Positions 23,143-32,567 are shown, counted from the stretch's first letter. The stretch: DNA of 64,000 nt from Thiodiazotropha sp050291245 (GCA_050291245.1 JBNKJP010000035.1:31660-95659); one strand, 5' to 3'. Numbers and translations are program-made. Notes: a model not told the origin generated them from the letters alone.

Positions 23143-23919
23143 ATGCGCAGATGGCCTATCACACTGCTCATTCTGGGCTGTGGTCTCGCAACCTGCAGTT
23201 TCGCGGAACCCACTTTTCAGAACCGAAGTAACCGTCAAATGGCGGTCACCGAGTGCTCGGACTACCGGGAACGTAACCGGCTACCCTGCTTCGTCTCCCG
23301 CAACAAGTGCCCCTATGGATTTGAGGTGATTGCGCAATACTCCGAGGGATGGGGCGCACCGTTCCTCGCCTGCCGGGATTCCCGGCACGAACACCCGACA
23401 ACCCGTGATATCGTCCGTCACCCCCCCCATCAACGCCAGGAGATCGTAGGCCAGTTCCAGCAGTTCGTCGAACGGGTCCAGGCGCGTCAAAAAGGCCAGG
23501 CGAAACCGCTGCCTGAGCGCATTTATCAACAGCTGGGCACCTATTTCCAGCAGCTCAGGTTGGAGCGGGTATCCGTTGCGGTGAGCGACGCACTCTCAAA
23601 AGGCTGTTTCACCGATTGTCAGCAGATCTACTGTGCCGCCGGTGAACCACTCACCCACGACCCCGAGCAAGCATCAATCCCCTATGAACTGCTACTGCAA
23701 CTGGCACATCTCGAACGTTGCGAGGTACAAGGGGGACAACAGCGCTATCTGCAGTCCTGGCTACGGGAGGTGCCCGAGCAGACACTCAGCGCCCTGCAGG
23801 AAGGAAAATCGGTGGCAACGGACCAACTCCAATTCGCCGCCTACCTGGAAAGCCATGCCAACAACCGCGCGGAGAGTGTCTGCCGACGTGTTCATTGCGT
23901 CGGTAACGCTTCCCGGTGA
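23143..23919 (+). CDS. Secreted hypothetical protein with paired cysteines
   Basis: 258 aa from ATG 23143 (AGGAG about 10 nt upstream). MRRWPITLLILGCGLATCSFA is a clear signal peptide. The mature part has Cys pairs (ECSDYRERNRLPCFVSRNKC, GCFTDCQQIYC, CRRVHC) suggesting periplasmic disulfides. Not recognised as a known family. The last codon is 30 nt from the convergent hydrolase gene. Confidence 0.75.
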   Translation: MRRWPITLLILGCGLATCSFAEPTFQNRSNRQMAVTECSDYRERNRLPCFVSRNKCPYGFEVIAQYSEGWGAPFLACRDSRHEHPTTRDIVRHPPHQRQEIVGQFQQFVERVQARQKGQAKPLPERIYQQLGTYFQQLRLERVSVAVSDALSKGCFTDCQQIYCAAGEPLTHDPEQASIPYELLLQLAHLERCEVQGGQQRYLQSWLREVPEQTLSALQEGKSVATDQLQFAAYLESHANNRAESVCRRVHCVGNASR

Positions 23920-23949
23920 TCCCACCCGGTTTGTTCTTCTGACTGGGCT

Positions 23950-24750
23950 TCAGGGTTTACCGTAGACCCCCTCGAGCGCCTTGGAAAAGACCGCCCAGGA
24001 CTGTTCATCGGCCACTTTCTGGTAGGCGAGGGGTAAACCAAATCTCCGCCCCAGCTCATCCGCGCCCGGGTTGGTGAAGGCGTGCTTCGCACCCGCATAC
24101 TCGTAAAATTCATAGCGCACCCCGGCCCGATCCATCTCTTCCTTGAAAGCGGCGATCTGCTCCGGTTTGACAAACGGGTCCGCAGCCCCGTTGAACACCA
24201 GCAGTTGCGCCTTCACAGCCCCTTTCACGGCGGGCTCGGCAGGAACCAGACTGCCGTGAAAACTTCCGACCAGATCCAGATCCACGCCGCGTCGCGCCAT
24301 CTCCAACACCATCCCGCCTCCAAAACAGTAACCGATGGCGGAAATCTCATCGGAGGCGACCGTCTGATGCGCCTTGAGCAGAGCCATGGCGGCCTCGAAA
24401 CGGGCCTGGGCCTGGGCCATGTTGTGCTTCACCTCAGTGGCGAACCGCCCCGCATCCTTGGGATGATCAGCCTGTTTGCCATCCCCGTACATATCCACGG
24501 CCAGGGCCGTATAACCCATTTCCGCCAGTTGCCGGGCCCGGCTGCGGGCATACTCGTTATGTCCCCACCATTCATGCACTACCAGGATTCCGGGACGCTT
24601 ACCGGCAGGGGCGTCGTCGTAGGCCAGATAGCCCTTCATCAGGGTATCGCCATCACGGTAACTGACCGCCTCTCCAACCACTTGGGCAACGGCACCGGTC
24701 GCAAAACAGGACAGGACCACACTCAAAGCTAACTTGAACATGCCATCCAC
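23950..24750 (-). CDS. Periplasmic dienelactone hydrolase family protein
   Basis: 266 aa. Signal peptide MDGMFKLALSVVLSCFATG (cleavage near AVA-Q), then an alpha/beta hydrolase fold. The family triad is visible: Cys in IGYCFGGGM, Asp in NGAADPFV, His in GAKHAFTNPG. HEWWG is the usual dienelactone-hydrolase oxyanion region. The substrate is unknown; these secreted members rarely act on dienelactone itself. Confidence 0.88.
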   Translation of the reverse strand: MDGMFKLALSVVLSCFATGAVAQVVGEAVSYRDGDTLMKGYLAYDDAPAGKRPGILVVHEWWGHNEYARSRARQLAEMGYTALAVDMYGDGKQADHPKDAGRFATEVKHNMAQAQARFEAAMALLKAHQTVASDEISAIGYCFGGGMVLEMARRGVDLDLVGSFHGSLVPAEPAVKGAVKAQLLVFNGAADPFVKPEQIAAFKEEMDRAGVRYEFYEYAGAKHAFTNPGADELGRRFGLPLAYQKVADEQSWAVFSKALEGVYGKP

Positions 24751-24912
24751 CTCAATTGTTATGTTTTCCGCGACCCTTAATACCTATAGCAGAAACAAAG
24801 CAGAATAAAACGGATGTTTTATCTGGAAAGCGTGAACCCTTTCCGGGCATAATTAAGCACTTTCTAATAAACTAATTCGCACCAAATTGTCCCGATCAGC
24901 GAGGAACGGATC

Positions 24913-25620
24913 ATGAGTACCCCTTCCGCGAAAAAGAAAACCGTCAAATCCAAACCCAAATCCGCTACCACAAAGAGCAGCGCCGGCAAGACACCCTCGT
25001 CCGAGCAAACACCAACACAGAGCGCCGCGGAAACCGGGGTGTTACCCGGCCTGATGCAGGGACTGCAATCAGTCTTCGATAAAATTCACAAGGACAACAA
25101 GACCCGGGAGGATCATCAGGAGAAGGTCATCGAGGAGTTCAGCGAACGCCTCACCCAGGCATTTCAGCAAACCCACGCCGAGGCGGAAGAGCGGGAAAAA
25201 CTGCTGTATGAACGCCTCGAAGCGATCGAGCGGGAACAACAATACAAGATCCAGAGAATCAAGCTCTTCTCCCTACCGGGGACGATTATCGCGGTGGCCG
25301 CGCTGGTCTATCTGTTCTATGTGGTCCATGTCATGGAGCGTTCCATGACCTACATGTCCGCCGATATGCACCTTATCCAGAACACGATCGCCTCAATCGG
25401 CGAAGACACCCACGCGATGTCGGGCGGCGTGGTGCAGATGAATGAGCAGATGAACCAGATGAACGGCAATATGGAGACCATGAATACCCAGGTCAAGGGC
25501 ATGAACGGCAACATGAACCATCTCAACCGCAACGTGGGGGTGATGACCCAGGATGTGGGCAACATGTCCCACACGGTCAGCCCGGTAATGAACGGGATGC
25601 GGAACTTCCTTCCGTTCTAA
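24913..25620 (+). CDS. Membrane protein with Met/Asn-rich coiled-coil tail
   Basis: 235 aa, family not recognised. A Lys/Ser/Thr-rich N-terminus (1-45) is followed by an acidic coiled coil (about 60-115, EEFSERLTQAFQQ, EAEEREKLLYERLEAIERE) and a single membrane helix (about 120-140). The tail (about 170-225) is dominated by spaced M-N units such as QMNEQMNQMNGNMETMN, where Met recurs every 3-4 residues as in a coiled coil. No cysteine. Good spacing to GAGGAAC upstream of the ATG. Confidence 0.8.
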   Translation: MSTPSAKKKTVKSKPKSATTKSSAGKTPSSEQTPTQSAAETGVLPGLMQGLQSVFDKIHKDNKTREDHQEKVIEEFSERLTQAFQQTHAEAEEREKLLYERLEAIEREQQYKIQRIKLFSLPGTIIAVAALVYLFYVVHVMERSMTYMSADMHLIQNTIASIGEDTHAMSGGVVQMNEQMNQMNGNMETMNTQVKGMNGNMNHLNRNVGVMTQDVGNMSHTVSPVMNGMRNFLPF

Positions 25621-25675
25621 GCTCATTAAGGATAATGGCGCTTATTTCAAGGCGTTAGCGCGATAGCAAACCGGG

Positions 25676-26803
25676 TTAATATCCATCACCAAAACTGGTG
25701 CCGACCCGCTTACCGCTCAGGACCCAGGGGTGATCCGGCGGAACCAGTTTCTTGAAACCCGCCACATCCACCAGGGGAACGGGTACTGCCTGATCCCCCC
25801 GGGAGGCCACCATCACACCGAACCGTTCCTCGGCGATCAGATCGGTGCAGGCCGTACCCAGCCGGGTTGCCAACAGGCGGTCCGCGGCGGAAGGGGTGCC
25901 ACCGCGCTGCAGGTAACCGAGGATAGTCACACGGGATTCCAGCCCGGTGAGCGCTTCCAATTGCCGGGACAGGGATACGGTATGGTTTTCATATTTTGAT
26001 TCGAGCGCCGCCAGCTCTGTCTTCAGCTGCTTGCGTTCTTTCTTGTCCACGGCTCGAAGCTTTTTCTCACGCAGTGACGCAACCCGCTCCGAATCCCCCT
26101 TGGGCAGGGCCCCCTCCGCAACCGCCACAATGCTGAAAGGTTTGCCTCCGGCCGCACGGCCTCGGATGGCCTCAGCAACCTTCTCGATGTCGTAGGGGAT
26201 TTCAGGTAACAGGATCACATCCGCGCCCCCCGCCAGACCCGCCCCCAGGGCGAGCCAACCGGCCCGGTGCCCCATGATCTCAACGACGATGATCCGATGA
26301 TGACTGTGGGCGGTACTGTGAAGCCGGTCGATGGCGTCGGTGGCGATACCCAGCGCCGTATCGAAGCCGAAGGTGGTATCGGTATGGGCGACATCGTTGT
26401 CGATGGTCTTGGGCAGGGTAATCACATTGAGCCCTTTTTCCATCAGGGTCAGGGCGTTTTTCTGGGTGCCGCCGCCGCCGATACACACCAGCGCATCCAG
26501 ATGGTGGGCGTGATAGTTTTCCACGATCACGTCGGTCATGTCCTGACGCTTGCCGTTGAAATACATCCGGTGCGGTTTATCGCGGCTGGTTCCCAGCAAT
26601 GTACCACCCTGGGTGAGGATTCCGGAAAGCATGGCGCGGTCCAGGTGCATGGTCCGGTTCTCCACCAAACCACGGAATCCGTCACGGATGCCGATCACCT
26701 GCATGTCGTAGATGCCCAGGGCGGTCTTGCCAACCCCTCGAATCGCCGCATTCAGGCCCGGACTGTCGCCACCGGAAGTCAGTATACCGATGTTCTTTAC
26801 CAT
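25676..26803 (-). CDS. 6-phosphofructokinase (phosphoryl donor uncertain)
   Basis: 375 aa. PFKA-family fold: GILTSGGDSPGLNAAIRG, GGTLLGTSR, IGGGGTQKN, PKTIDNDV (catalytic Asp), MGHRAGWLALG. The PKTIDND loop carries Lys where classical bacterial ATP enzymes have Gly, and GGGGT replaces GGDGT/GGDD, so neither the ATP nor the PPi signature is clean. A charged helical insert (about 255-285) precedes YLQRGG. Commits fructose 6-phosphate to glycolysis, or works reversibly if PPi-linked. No adjacent pathway genes. Confidence 0.9.
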   Translation of the reverse strand: MVKNIGILTSGGDSPGLNAAIRGVGKTALGIYDMQVIGIRDGFRGLVENRTMHLDRAMLSGILTQGGTLLGTSRDKPHRMYFNGKRQDMTDVIVENYHAHHLDALVCIGGGGTQKNALTLMEKGLNVITLPKTIDNDVAHTDTTFGFDTALGIATDAIDRLHSTAHSHHRIIVVEIMGHRAGWLALGAGLAGGADVILLPEIPYDIEKVAEAIRGRAAGGKPFSIVAVAEGALPKGDSERVASLREKKLRAVDKKERKQLKTELAALESKYENHTVSLSRQLEALTGLESRVTILGYLQRGGTPSAADRLLATRLGTACTDLIAEERFGVMVASRGDQAVPVPLVDVAGFKKLVPPDHPWVLSGKRVGTSFGDGY

Positions 26804-26854
26804 GCGAACTCCTTCTTAATACCGGGTTAGGGCCCTAGTGTATCTCGAAATGAA

Positions 26855-27649
26855 TCAGTCCAACCATCGTATGGCGCTGGGATGATGCACGCTCATTTGC
26901 TGTGCATGATCATTCCGGGTGATCCAGCCACGGACCTCCAATTTATGTCCCTGCAATGCCCGAGGATCATCGAAGTCGAAATATTTCCAGTCCTTGCGGG
27001 GGATGCGCAATGCGAGACCACCTGTGAGATTGAGCCAGATCGAGCGACGACTCTCTCCGACCCGTTCCACACGCCCTTGAAGGTAGTGAAATCCCTGCTC
27101 ATCCCCTTGCAGCGAGCGGGTAGCCGTTGCCGGTCGATGCCACACACCCAGGCCCGCCTCACGGGCTTGCGCCTCGGAGGCAAGGTGACAGTCGAGGGAT
27201 CCGAGATTGGGAGGAATGGCGATGACATAGCCCTGTCCCGCGCGCAACAGCTTATTGACAATATCGTCTCCCTGGCGGTCCGCCAGGTGGGCCAGCAGGC
27301 GCCCATAACGGTCCCGAGCCTCGGAGCCCGGACAGACCCGCAGGCGCCGTCCGCTAGCCTGCACCAGCCGCTCCAGGGCATCCCGGGCCGAGCGGGCGCC
27401 CGGTTCATCCGGATCACCCCGATGGCCCAGTTCCGGAGTATTGATACCGATCAGGCGAACCTTCTCGCCACGCTCAAGAACCAGAGTATCCCCATCGATG
27501 ACCCGTTCTACATCCTGCAGCGGCTCGTTACAGGGACGACATTGCTGGGACGCCAGAAGCGGGCCTGTCAGGCACAGCAACCCGCAAAACAAAAGGGCCC
27601 CGCCACGCGAGGCCCTTCTGCAATAGGCTTGCCACTCCCGGGTGAACAA
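26855..27649 (-). CDS. Secreted thermonuclease (SNase) family protein
   Basis: About 264 aa if started at the TTG at 27649; no ATG or GTG is available downstream of the rpmE stop in this frame, and the frame further upstream overlaps rpmE. From that TTG the product begins with an Arg-containing signal peptide (hydrophobic core LLFCGLLCLTGPLLAS). SNase motifs: VIDGDTLVL, RLIGINTPE, and Arg in DRYGRLLAH. The C-terminal about 80 aa look like an extra beta domain. An rpmE terminator hairpin lies inside the signal-peptide codons. Start confidence is low. Confidence 0.8.
   Translation of the reverse strand: MFTREWQAYCRRASRGGALLFCGLLCLTGPLLASQQCRPCNEPLQDVERVIDGDTLVLERGEKVRLIGINTPELGHRGDPDEPGARSARDALERLVQASGRRLRVCPGSEARDRYGRLLAHLADRQGDDIVNKLLRAGQGYVIAIPPNLGSLDCHLASEAQAREAGLGVWHRPATATRSLQGDEQGFHYLQGRVERVGESRRSIWLNLTGGLALRIPRKDWKYFDFDDPRALQGHKLEVRGWITRNDHAQQMSVHHPSAIRWLD
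27585..27617 (-). terminator. Intrinsic terminator of rpmE, inside the nuclease reading frame
   Basis: On the minus strand AAGGGCCTCGC-GTG-GCGGGGCCCTT forms an 11-bp stem (one G-T pair) with a 3-nt loop, followed by TTGTTTT. It begins 61 nt after the rpmE stop. Confidence 0.8.
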
Positions 27650-27677
27650 CCGACCGGCGCCCCGCCCGGGAAGCGAA

Positions 27678-27881
27678 TCAGCGGTTGTATTTCTTGCGGA
27701 ACTTGTCCACACGGCCGGCGGTATCCACGATCTTCTGCTTGCCGGTGTAGAAGGGATGGCAAGAGGAACAAACCTCGATGTGTATCTCATCCTGACCCAG
27801 GGTGGAACGGGTCACGATCTCATTGCCGCAACTGCATACGAATTTGATTTCCTCGTAATGAGGATGGATGTCCGGTTTCAT
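27678..27881 (-). CDS. rpmE: 50S ribosomal protein L31 (zinc-binding form)
   Basis: 67 aa, full length. Begins MKPDIHPHYEEIKFVCSCGN and has the four Cys (CSC and CSSC) of the C+ zinc ribbon, then HPFYTGKQK and a basic tail. Zur often controls the Cys-less paralogue (L31B), but none is seen in this window. Confidence 0.98.
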   Translation of the reverse strand: MKPDIHPHYEEIKFVCSCGNEIVTRSTLGQDEIHIEVCSSCHPFYTGKQKIVDTAGRVDKFRKKYNR

Positions 27882-28055
27882 GACTGACTCACTAAGATGT
27901 TAACCATTGTCAGAGCGCCCTGTTCGTCTGCCTTGCGGCATCGATCCGCACGTCAGGGGCCCTTGGCCCGTTCGCCGTGGAGCGCAGGAAAGGCGCGAAA
28001 TGATAAGCGAAGTAGCCCGACAAGGCAAGTCCCGACGCTCAGCGACCATTTCACC

Positions 28056-28409
28056 TCAGGAAAAGGTCAGGGGGAACTGAATGATGTTGTTGTCATTTCG
28101 CCCGGGTGGAGCGCCACGCTTGGCCGCCAGCCCGCTCTTCTGAATGCATCCCAACAGCCCGTGGGAACCCAGCAGATTCTCCCACATGAGGGTCGAGATG
28201 CGCATACAGGCGCTGAGCGGTGTACGGTTGCGGCGCTCTTGATCAATCCGCCACTGCAAGCGGTTCATCAGATCCTGCCGTTCATCAGGAAGGGTGGCGA
28301 TATAGGTGGCAATGGTCCGCTGCCGTACGACCTCAAAGTGCTCGGGATCATCCCGTGCCAGCCTCAGCAGGTCATCGAAATCGGGTTTTTCATAGTTAAA
28401 CTGGTTCAT
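28056..28409 (-). CDS. DUF3135 domain protein
   Basis: 117 aa. FDDLLRLARDDPEHFEVVRQ and LQWRIDQERR with ACMRISTLMWENL match the DUF3135 family of gammaproteobacteria, whose function is unknown. No signal or membrane helix; the C-terminus is Gly/Asn-rich and variable. Stands alone. Confidence 0.85.
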   Translation of the reverse strand: MNQFNYEKPDFDDLLRLARDDPEHFEVVRQRTIATYIATLPDERQDLMNRLQWRIDQERRNRTPLSACMRISTLMWENLLGSHGLLGCIQKSGLAAKRGAPPGRNDNNIIQFPLTFS

Positions 28410-28741
28410 GCACTGCGATCTCCCACCACCTTAACTTCAACCTACCACAAGCTCTGAACACTGTCACAGATGCAAATTCCCAAGATCAGGATCAGGCGCC
28501 TATCATTTTAATAATTACTTGAGTATTCAAAAAGATACAATCAACCACAGCGATATGACATAATTTCGACTCAACCTCGATTGCACCACAAAATCCCTCC
28601 TGATCCAGCCGTTCAATACACTCCCGCACATCGCCCAAACCTTCAGGCTCATTTGCTTAAATACCCGCAATAATCTTAAAATTCCGCGCACTTAAGCGAA
28701 TCCGGATCCCTTTCCGGAAGAAAATACCAAGAGCCTATATC
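28410..28741. other. AT-rich gap upstream of the H-NS-like gene
   Basis: 332 bases with no convincing coding frame. Low GC (many A/T runs around 28500-28560) compared with its neighbours, which would suit a promoter region or horizontally acquired DNA. No terminator or RNA recognised. Confidence 0.4.
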
Positions 28742-29197
28742 ATGCCAAACATCAAGAAAGAGATTGAAACACTGAAGGCAAAACTGGCGCGCCTGGAAAA
28801 AGAACAACAGAAGGCAGCGCGGGAATCCCAGGCCGTGAATCAGGCCAGCGACGAGATCGACAAGATTCTCAAGCAGCAGGGCATCAGTTTGGAAACCTAC
28901 ATTGCCCACAACCTGAAAAAGGTTAGCCGGATTGTCAAAAAGCTGGGGCAACCGCAGCAAGACACTAAGGAAAGCGTCACCACCAAGCAGACACGTAAGA
29001 AGGTGACGCGGAAAAAACGCGCTGCTCGCAAACCCACGGTCACCGTAAAGATCCCCGCTGGTACCTATGGCAGGCTGCCGGACAACCCGGATCAAGAGTA
29101 CACGGTCAAGGAGAAAGGCCCGCGACCCAAGGCCCTCAAAGCCTATGCCGAACAGGTCGGTCTCGAGGCGTTTCTGGAGCAGTGCCGGATCGACTGA
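28742..29197 (+). CDS. Probable H-NS-like nucleoid-associated protein
   Basis: 151 aa. The N-terminal coiled coil (IKKEIETLKAKLARLEKEQQ) and a basic linker (about 80-98, KKVTRKKRAARK) lead to a C-terminal domain with YGRLPDNPDQEYTVKEKGPRP. Its layout resembles the H-NS fold (oligomerisation domain, basic linker, short DNA-binding domain with G-x-G-x-x-P-like loop), but the exact W/R-G-R core is absent, so the call is tentative. Sits in low-GC sequence next to a repeat element. Confidence 0.55.
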   Translation: MPNIKKEIETLKAKLARLEKEQQKAARESQAVNQASDEIDKILKQQGISLETYIAHNLKKVSRIVKKLGQPQQDTKESVTTKQTRKKVTRKKRAARKPTVTVKIPAGTYGRLPDNPDQEYTVKEKGPRPKALKAYAEQVGLEAFLEQCRID

Positions 29198-29241
29198 TCG
29201 AAGCGGGGTCGTGTTTTCAGCACCACCCCCATAATGGTATT

Positions 29242-29617
29242 CCTGATTACCCACTTTACTCAGCCAGTGGATCAGTCGCCGATAGTAGTTTTGAGTGTTG
29301 AGTTTTTAGTTTTGAGTGGATGAGTTCGCTGCGCTCACGGGTTTTGGGCTCCCCCTCTCCCTTCGGTGGGTGTTGTAACTCAAGTTTCGGAGTTCAAATC
29401 TAGTGTGCGATAACACATAAATAATTGAATAAATGCGATTTTTCTTTTTGCGTGGTAAAATCTTTGGGTTCAAAATCAAACAACAAAAACAAACGCGGGA
29501 GAGGGGGCATAAAAAACCTGTGAGCGCAGCGAACTCATCCACTCAAAACTAAAAACTCAAAACTAAAAACTTTTCTCACACCCACCACCCTATGGCGGTG
29601 CACAGTAGGTAATCAGG
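29242..29617. repeat. Modular inverted-repeat element, copy A
   Basis: About 376 bp with terminal CCTGATTACC / GGTAATCAGG inverted ends and related 8-9 bp direct repeats outside (AATGGTATT left, AAGGTATT right). Inner arms (29287-29340 and 29520-29570) are inverted copies containing GAGTTCGCTGCGCTCAC. The core edge reads GGGCTCCCCCTCTCCC on the plus strand. The core middle (29380-29490) is AT-rich and unlike copies B and C. Confidence 0.85.
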
Positions 29618-29629
29618 AAGGTATTTGAC

Positions 29630-32308
29630 TCAGTGAAACAGCCCCGGCCTGTTTTTCCAACCAGATCCAGTCAGTGTCAAGGGTGAAGGCCGCACAACGC
29701 CGTATCCCTGAACGTAATCCACTCCGATCTCGATCAACTGCTCCAGTATCAGGTCATTCTCCACATACTCCGCAATGGTCTGCAGGCCCATCAGATGCCC
29801 GATCTGGTTGATCGATTCGACCATCGCCCGATCCACGGGATCGCTCAGGATGTTGCGTACGAAACCGCCGTCGATCTTTAAATAATCCACCGGAAGGTGT
29901 TTCAGATAGGCAAACGATGACATGCCCGTTCCGAAGTCATCCAGGGCGAAACGGAATCCGCGCCGTTTCAACAGGCTGATAAACCTTGTGGCCTGATCGA
30001 GCCGGCTAACCACTGCCGTTTCGGTGATCTCGAACGAGATTTTCTCCGCCGGCAAGCCGAATTCCCGCAACTGCTCCAGGATGTATTCGTGCAAGGCACA
30101 ATCGCTCAATGACTGTCCCGAGAGATTGATCGCGCAAAGCCCCAGTTCCTCGAGACGCGCCGGGTTCCCGGCCAGCCACTGAAAGGTGTTGCGAATCACC
30201 CACCGGTCCAGATTGATCATGATGTTGTAGCGTTCCGCGGCCGGGATAAAGGCGCCGGGCATGATCAGCTTTCCCTGTTCGTCGCGCATGCGCAGCAACA
30301 CCTCGATGTGCTCATCGCCAATTGCACTGCTGCGTAAGGACATGATGGGTTGTTGCAGCAGGGAGAAACGCTGCTGTTCCATGGCGCTCTCGATCTTGCC
30401 CACCAGATGCATCTCACCCTGTTGCCGGTTGATCTCCTCATCATGGGGCTGATAGACATAGACCCGATTGCGCCCCATGTCCTTGGCCACGTAACAGGCC
30501 GCATCCGCCGCACTCATGGCACTGTGGGGACTCTCGGTTTTCGGTCCGATCGCGACCATGCCAATGCTGACACCGGTTGAATGGTTTCGCCCCTCCCAGT
30601 GGAAGCGATACTCCTTCACCGCGTTACAGATCTGATTGGCCAGCTTATTGGCTCGATTCAGGTTGCAATCTTCCAGCAACAGACCGAACTCATCCCCACC
30701 GAGTCGCGCCAGTACATCCTCGTTGCCGATCGACTGCCGCAAACGATGCGCCAGCTGACGCAACATCATGTCACCCGCCATGTGGCCGCAGGTATCGTTG
30801 ATCAGCTTGAATTGATCCAGATCCAGGTACAACAGAACATGCTCGACACTTTTCTCCCGGCTGAGATGAAAGGCCTGCCGCAGACGCTGGTCGAAGGCGT
30901 GCCGGTTGAGCAGGTGAGTCAGGGAGTCATGGGTCGCCAGAAAGCGCATCTCCCGCAGCATGGCGCGACTGGAGGTTACATCCCGGAAAACCGTGACCGA
31001 GCCTTTGAAGACCCCCGATTGATGAATCGGGTAGGTCGAGTATTCCACGGGAAAGAGCGTCTCGTTCTTGCGCACGAAGGACTCGTCCCGCACGCGGATC
31101 GCGTCACCCTGGCTGCGCACCATCTTGTTGAAGGACTCACCCGCCGTGGAGGGTATCCGCACCTTTCGATGAATCGGCTGGTCCAGCAACTCCCTGCGGC
31201 TGTAGCCCAGCATACCCGCGGCCGCCTGATTGACGAAGGTGCAGATATCCCCTTCATCCACCCCGAAAATACCTTCCCCGGTGGATTCCAGCAGCAGCGA
31301 CATCTGCTGATTGACCTCGCTGAGCTGGCGCGATGAGGACTCCAGGGATTGGATCGCTATCTGATGGGCCTGATTGCGATCGATGCTCTCGATGGCGAAG
31401 GCAAGATTGCTGACCATGGCCTCCAGTAACTCCTGGATCACGGGAGTGAAGTACCCGGAGGGTTCCGCATAGACGGTGAGCGTAGCCACCACCTCATGTT
31501 TCACCATGATGGGGAACAGGGCCGCCGAACGCCCCCCACTGAGGTGCGCCAGACGGTGCCAGGTGGTTTTTCCGGCCTCGGACTCTGCGGCTTCAACCAC
31601 CGAGGGGCTCTTGCCAAACACCGCGATCGCCAGGGGCCCGTCGGCTTGGGGATCGGTCAGATCCTGGTCGAACCTGCAAACCTTGAGATGCGCCGCATCG
31701 ACGCCATAACTGGCGATCGGGTGGACTACCCGGCCTTCCCCGTCCAGAGCGCCGATCCAGGCGGCCTTGAATCCCCCGTAGGTTACCGCGATTTCGCACA
31801 CCCGCTCGAACAGCAATTGCGGGGAACGGATATGTCGCATGGTGGTACCGGTCTGGGACAGAGCGGTAAACAAGGCCATCTGGTGCATCAGCTGCGCCTC
31901 GCGCTGCAGGCTCGCATGGGTCAGCTGAGTGACGCCCTGGCGAATGAACTCCGGCGGATTATGTAACTGCCGCAGATCCGGCGCGAAAGATTCTGTTTCC
32001 GCCAGCGACAGCAGGACCTCCTGGCTACGCCTCAGGGGAGACAGTACGCGGTGCTCCAGCCAACGATAGATCACCCACAACAAGATACCCAGTCCCAGAC
32101 TGAACAACAGCGGTTTACGCCACAAACCCGCCTCGACCCAGGCCGAGAGGAGATTCATCAGGGTAGCGTTCGCAGGCAACCTGTCTTGCAGCACGCCGCT
32201 CGCCGGAAGCAACCGCTGAAACGAAGGTGCGTCAAGAAGCATCTGAAAAGCCAGGAGCAGGAGGAATACCAACAGCAGGGCCAGAGCGACTCGTGATTTC
32301 AGCTGCAT
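29630..32308 (-). CDS. Membrane-anchored GAF-PAS-GGDEF-EAL protein
   Basis: 892 aa. Two hydrophobic helices near the N-terminus (about 7-27 and 64-84), a GAF-like sensor (about 150-310), a PAS domain (about 335-445), GGDEF (about 455-620) and EAL (about 635-880). The cyclase signature LARLGGDEFGLLL is intact. The EAL motif reads EVL and the supporting INLSGQS, FEITETAV, LDDFGTG and KIDGGFV motifs are present, so c-di-GMP hydrolysis is plausible. May make or break c-di-GMP; net direction is not predictable. Single gene next to repeat copy A. Confidence 0.93.
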   Translation of the reverse strand: MQLKSRVALALLLVFLLLLAFQMLLDAPSFQRLLPASGVLQDRLPANATLMNLLSAWVEAGLWRKPLLFSLGLGILLWVIYRWLEHRVLSPLRRSQEVLLSLAETESFAPDLRQLHNPPEFIRQGVTQLTHASLQREAQLMHQMALFTALSQTGTTMRHIRSPQLLFERVCEIAVTYGGFKAAWIGALDGEGRVVHPIASYGVDAAHLKVCRFDQDLTDPQADGPLAIAVFGKSPSVVEAAESEAGKTTWHRLAHLSGGRSAALFPIMVKHEVVATLTVYAEPSGYFTPVIQELLEAMVSNLAFAIESIDRNQAHQIAIQSLESSSRQLSEVNQQMSLLLESTGEGIFGVDEGDICTFVNQAAAGMLGYSRRELLDQPIHRKVRIPSTAGESFNKMVRSQGDAIRVRDESFVRKNETLFPVEYSTYPIHQSGVFKGSVTVFRDVTSSRAMLREMRFLATHDSLTHLLNRHAFDQRLRQAFHLSREKSVEHVLLYLDLDQFKLINDTCGHMAGDMMLRQLAHRLRQSIGNEDVLARLGGDEFGLLLEDCNLNRANKLANQICNAVKEYRFHWEGRNHSTGVSIGMVAIGPKTESPHSAMSAADAACYVAKDMGRNRVYVYQPHDEEINRQQGEMHLVGKIESAMEQQRFSLLQQPIMSLRSSAIGDEHIEVLLRMRDEQGKLIMPGAFIPAAERYNIMINLDRWVIRNTFQWLAGNPARLEELGLCAINLSGQSLSDCALHEYILEQLREFGLPAEKISFEITETAVVSRLDQATRFISLLKRRGFRFALDDFGTGMSSFAYLKHLPVDYLKIDGGFVRNILSDPVDRAMVESINQIGHLMGLQTIAEYVENDLILEQLIEIGVDYVQGYGVVRPSPLTLTGSGWKNRPGLFH

Positions 32309-32567
32309 TGTTCATCCGCGGCGCGAAACTACGGCGGCGCCCCCCCCATATCCACAATGACTGGAATCCAATCAAAGACTTACGCTTTGCAAGGACCTTC
32401 GATTCAGGGCGAAATCCGCGATCGGTACTTCGCCTCGCTCCCTGCTTGACTGCTCGCGTATCCAGGTTAGACGAGAGGCTTGAACAACTCCTGCTTCAAG
32501 CTATCCTGAAAAGGATAGTCTCATGAATTTAATGCCTTAGAGTCATTACGTCAAATATACCTTAAGA

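Noticed and set aside
29306..29542. Minus-strand frame in repeat copy A beginning MDEFAALTG
   Set aside because: It starts in the repeat arm and runs through an AT-rich core with no Shine-Dalgarno; the same MDEFAALTG is produced by the arm in every copy.
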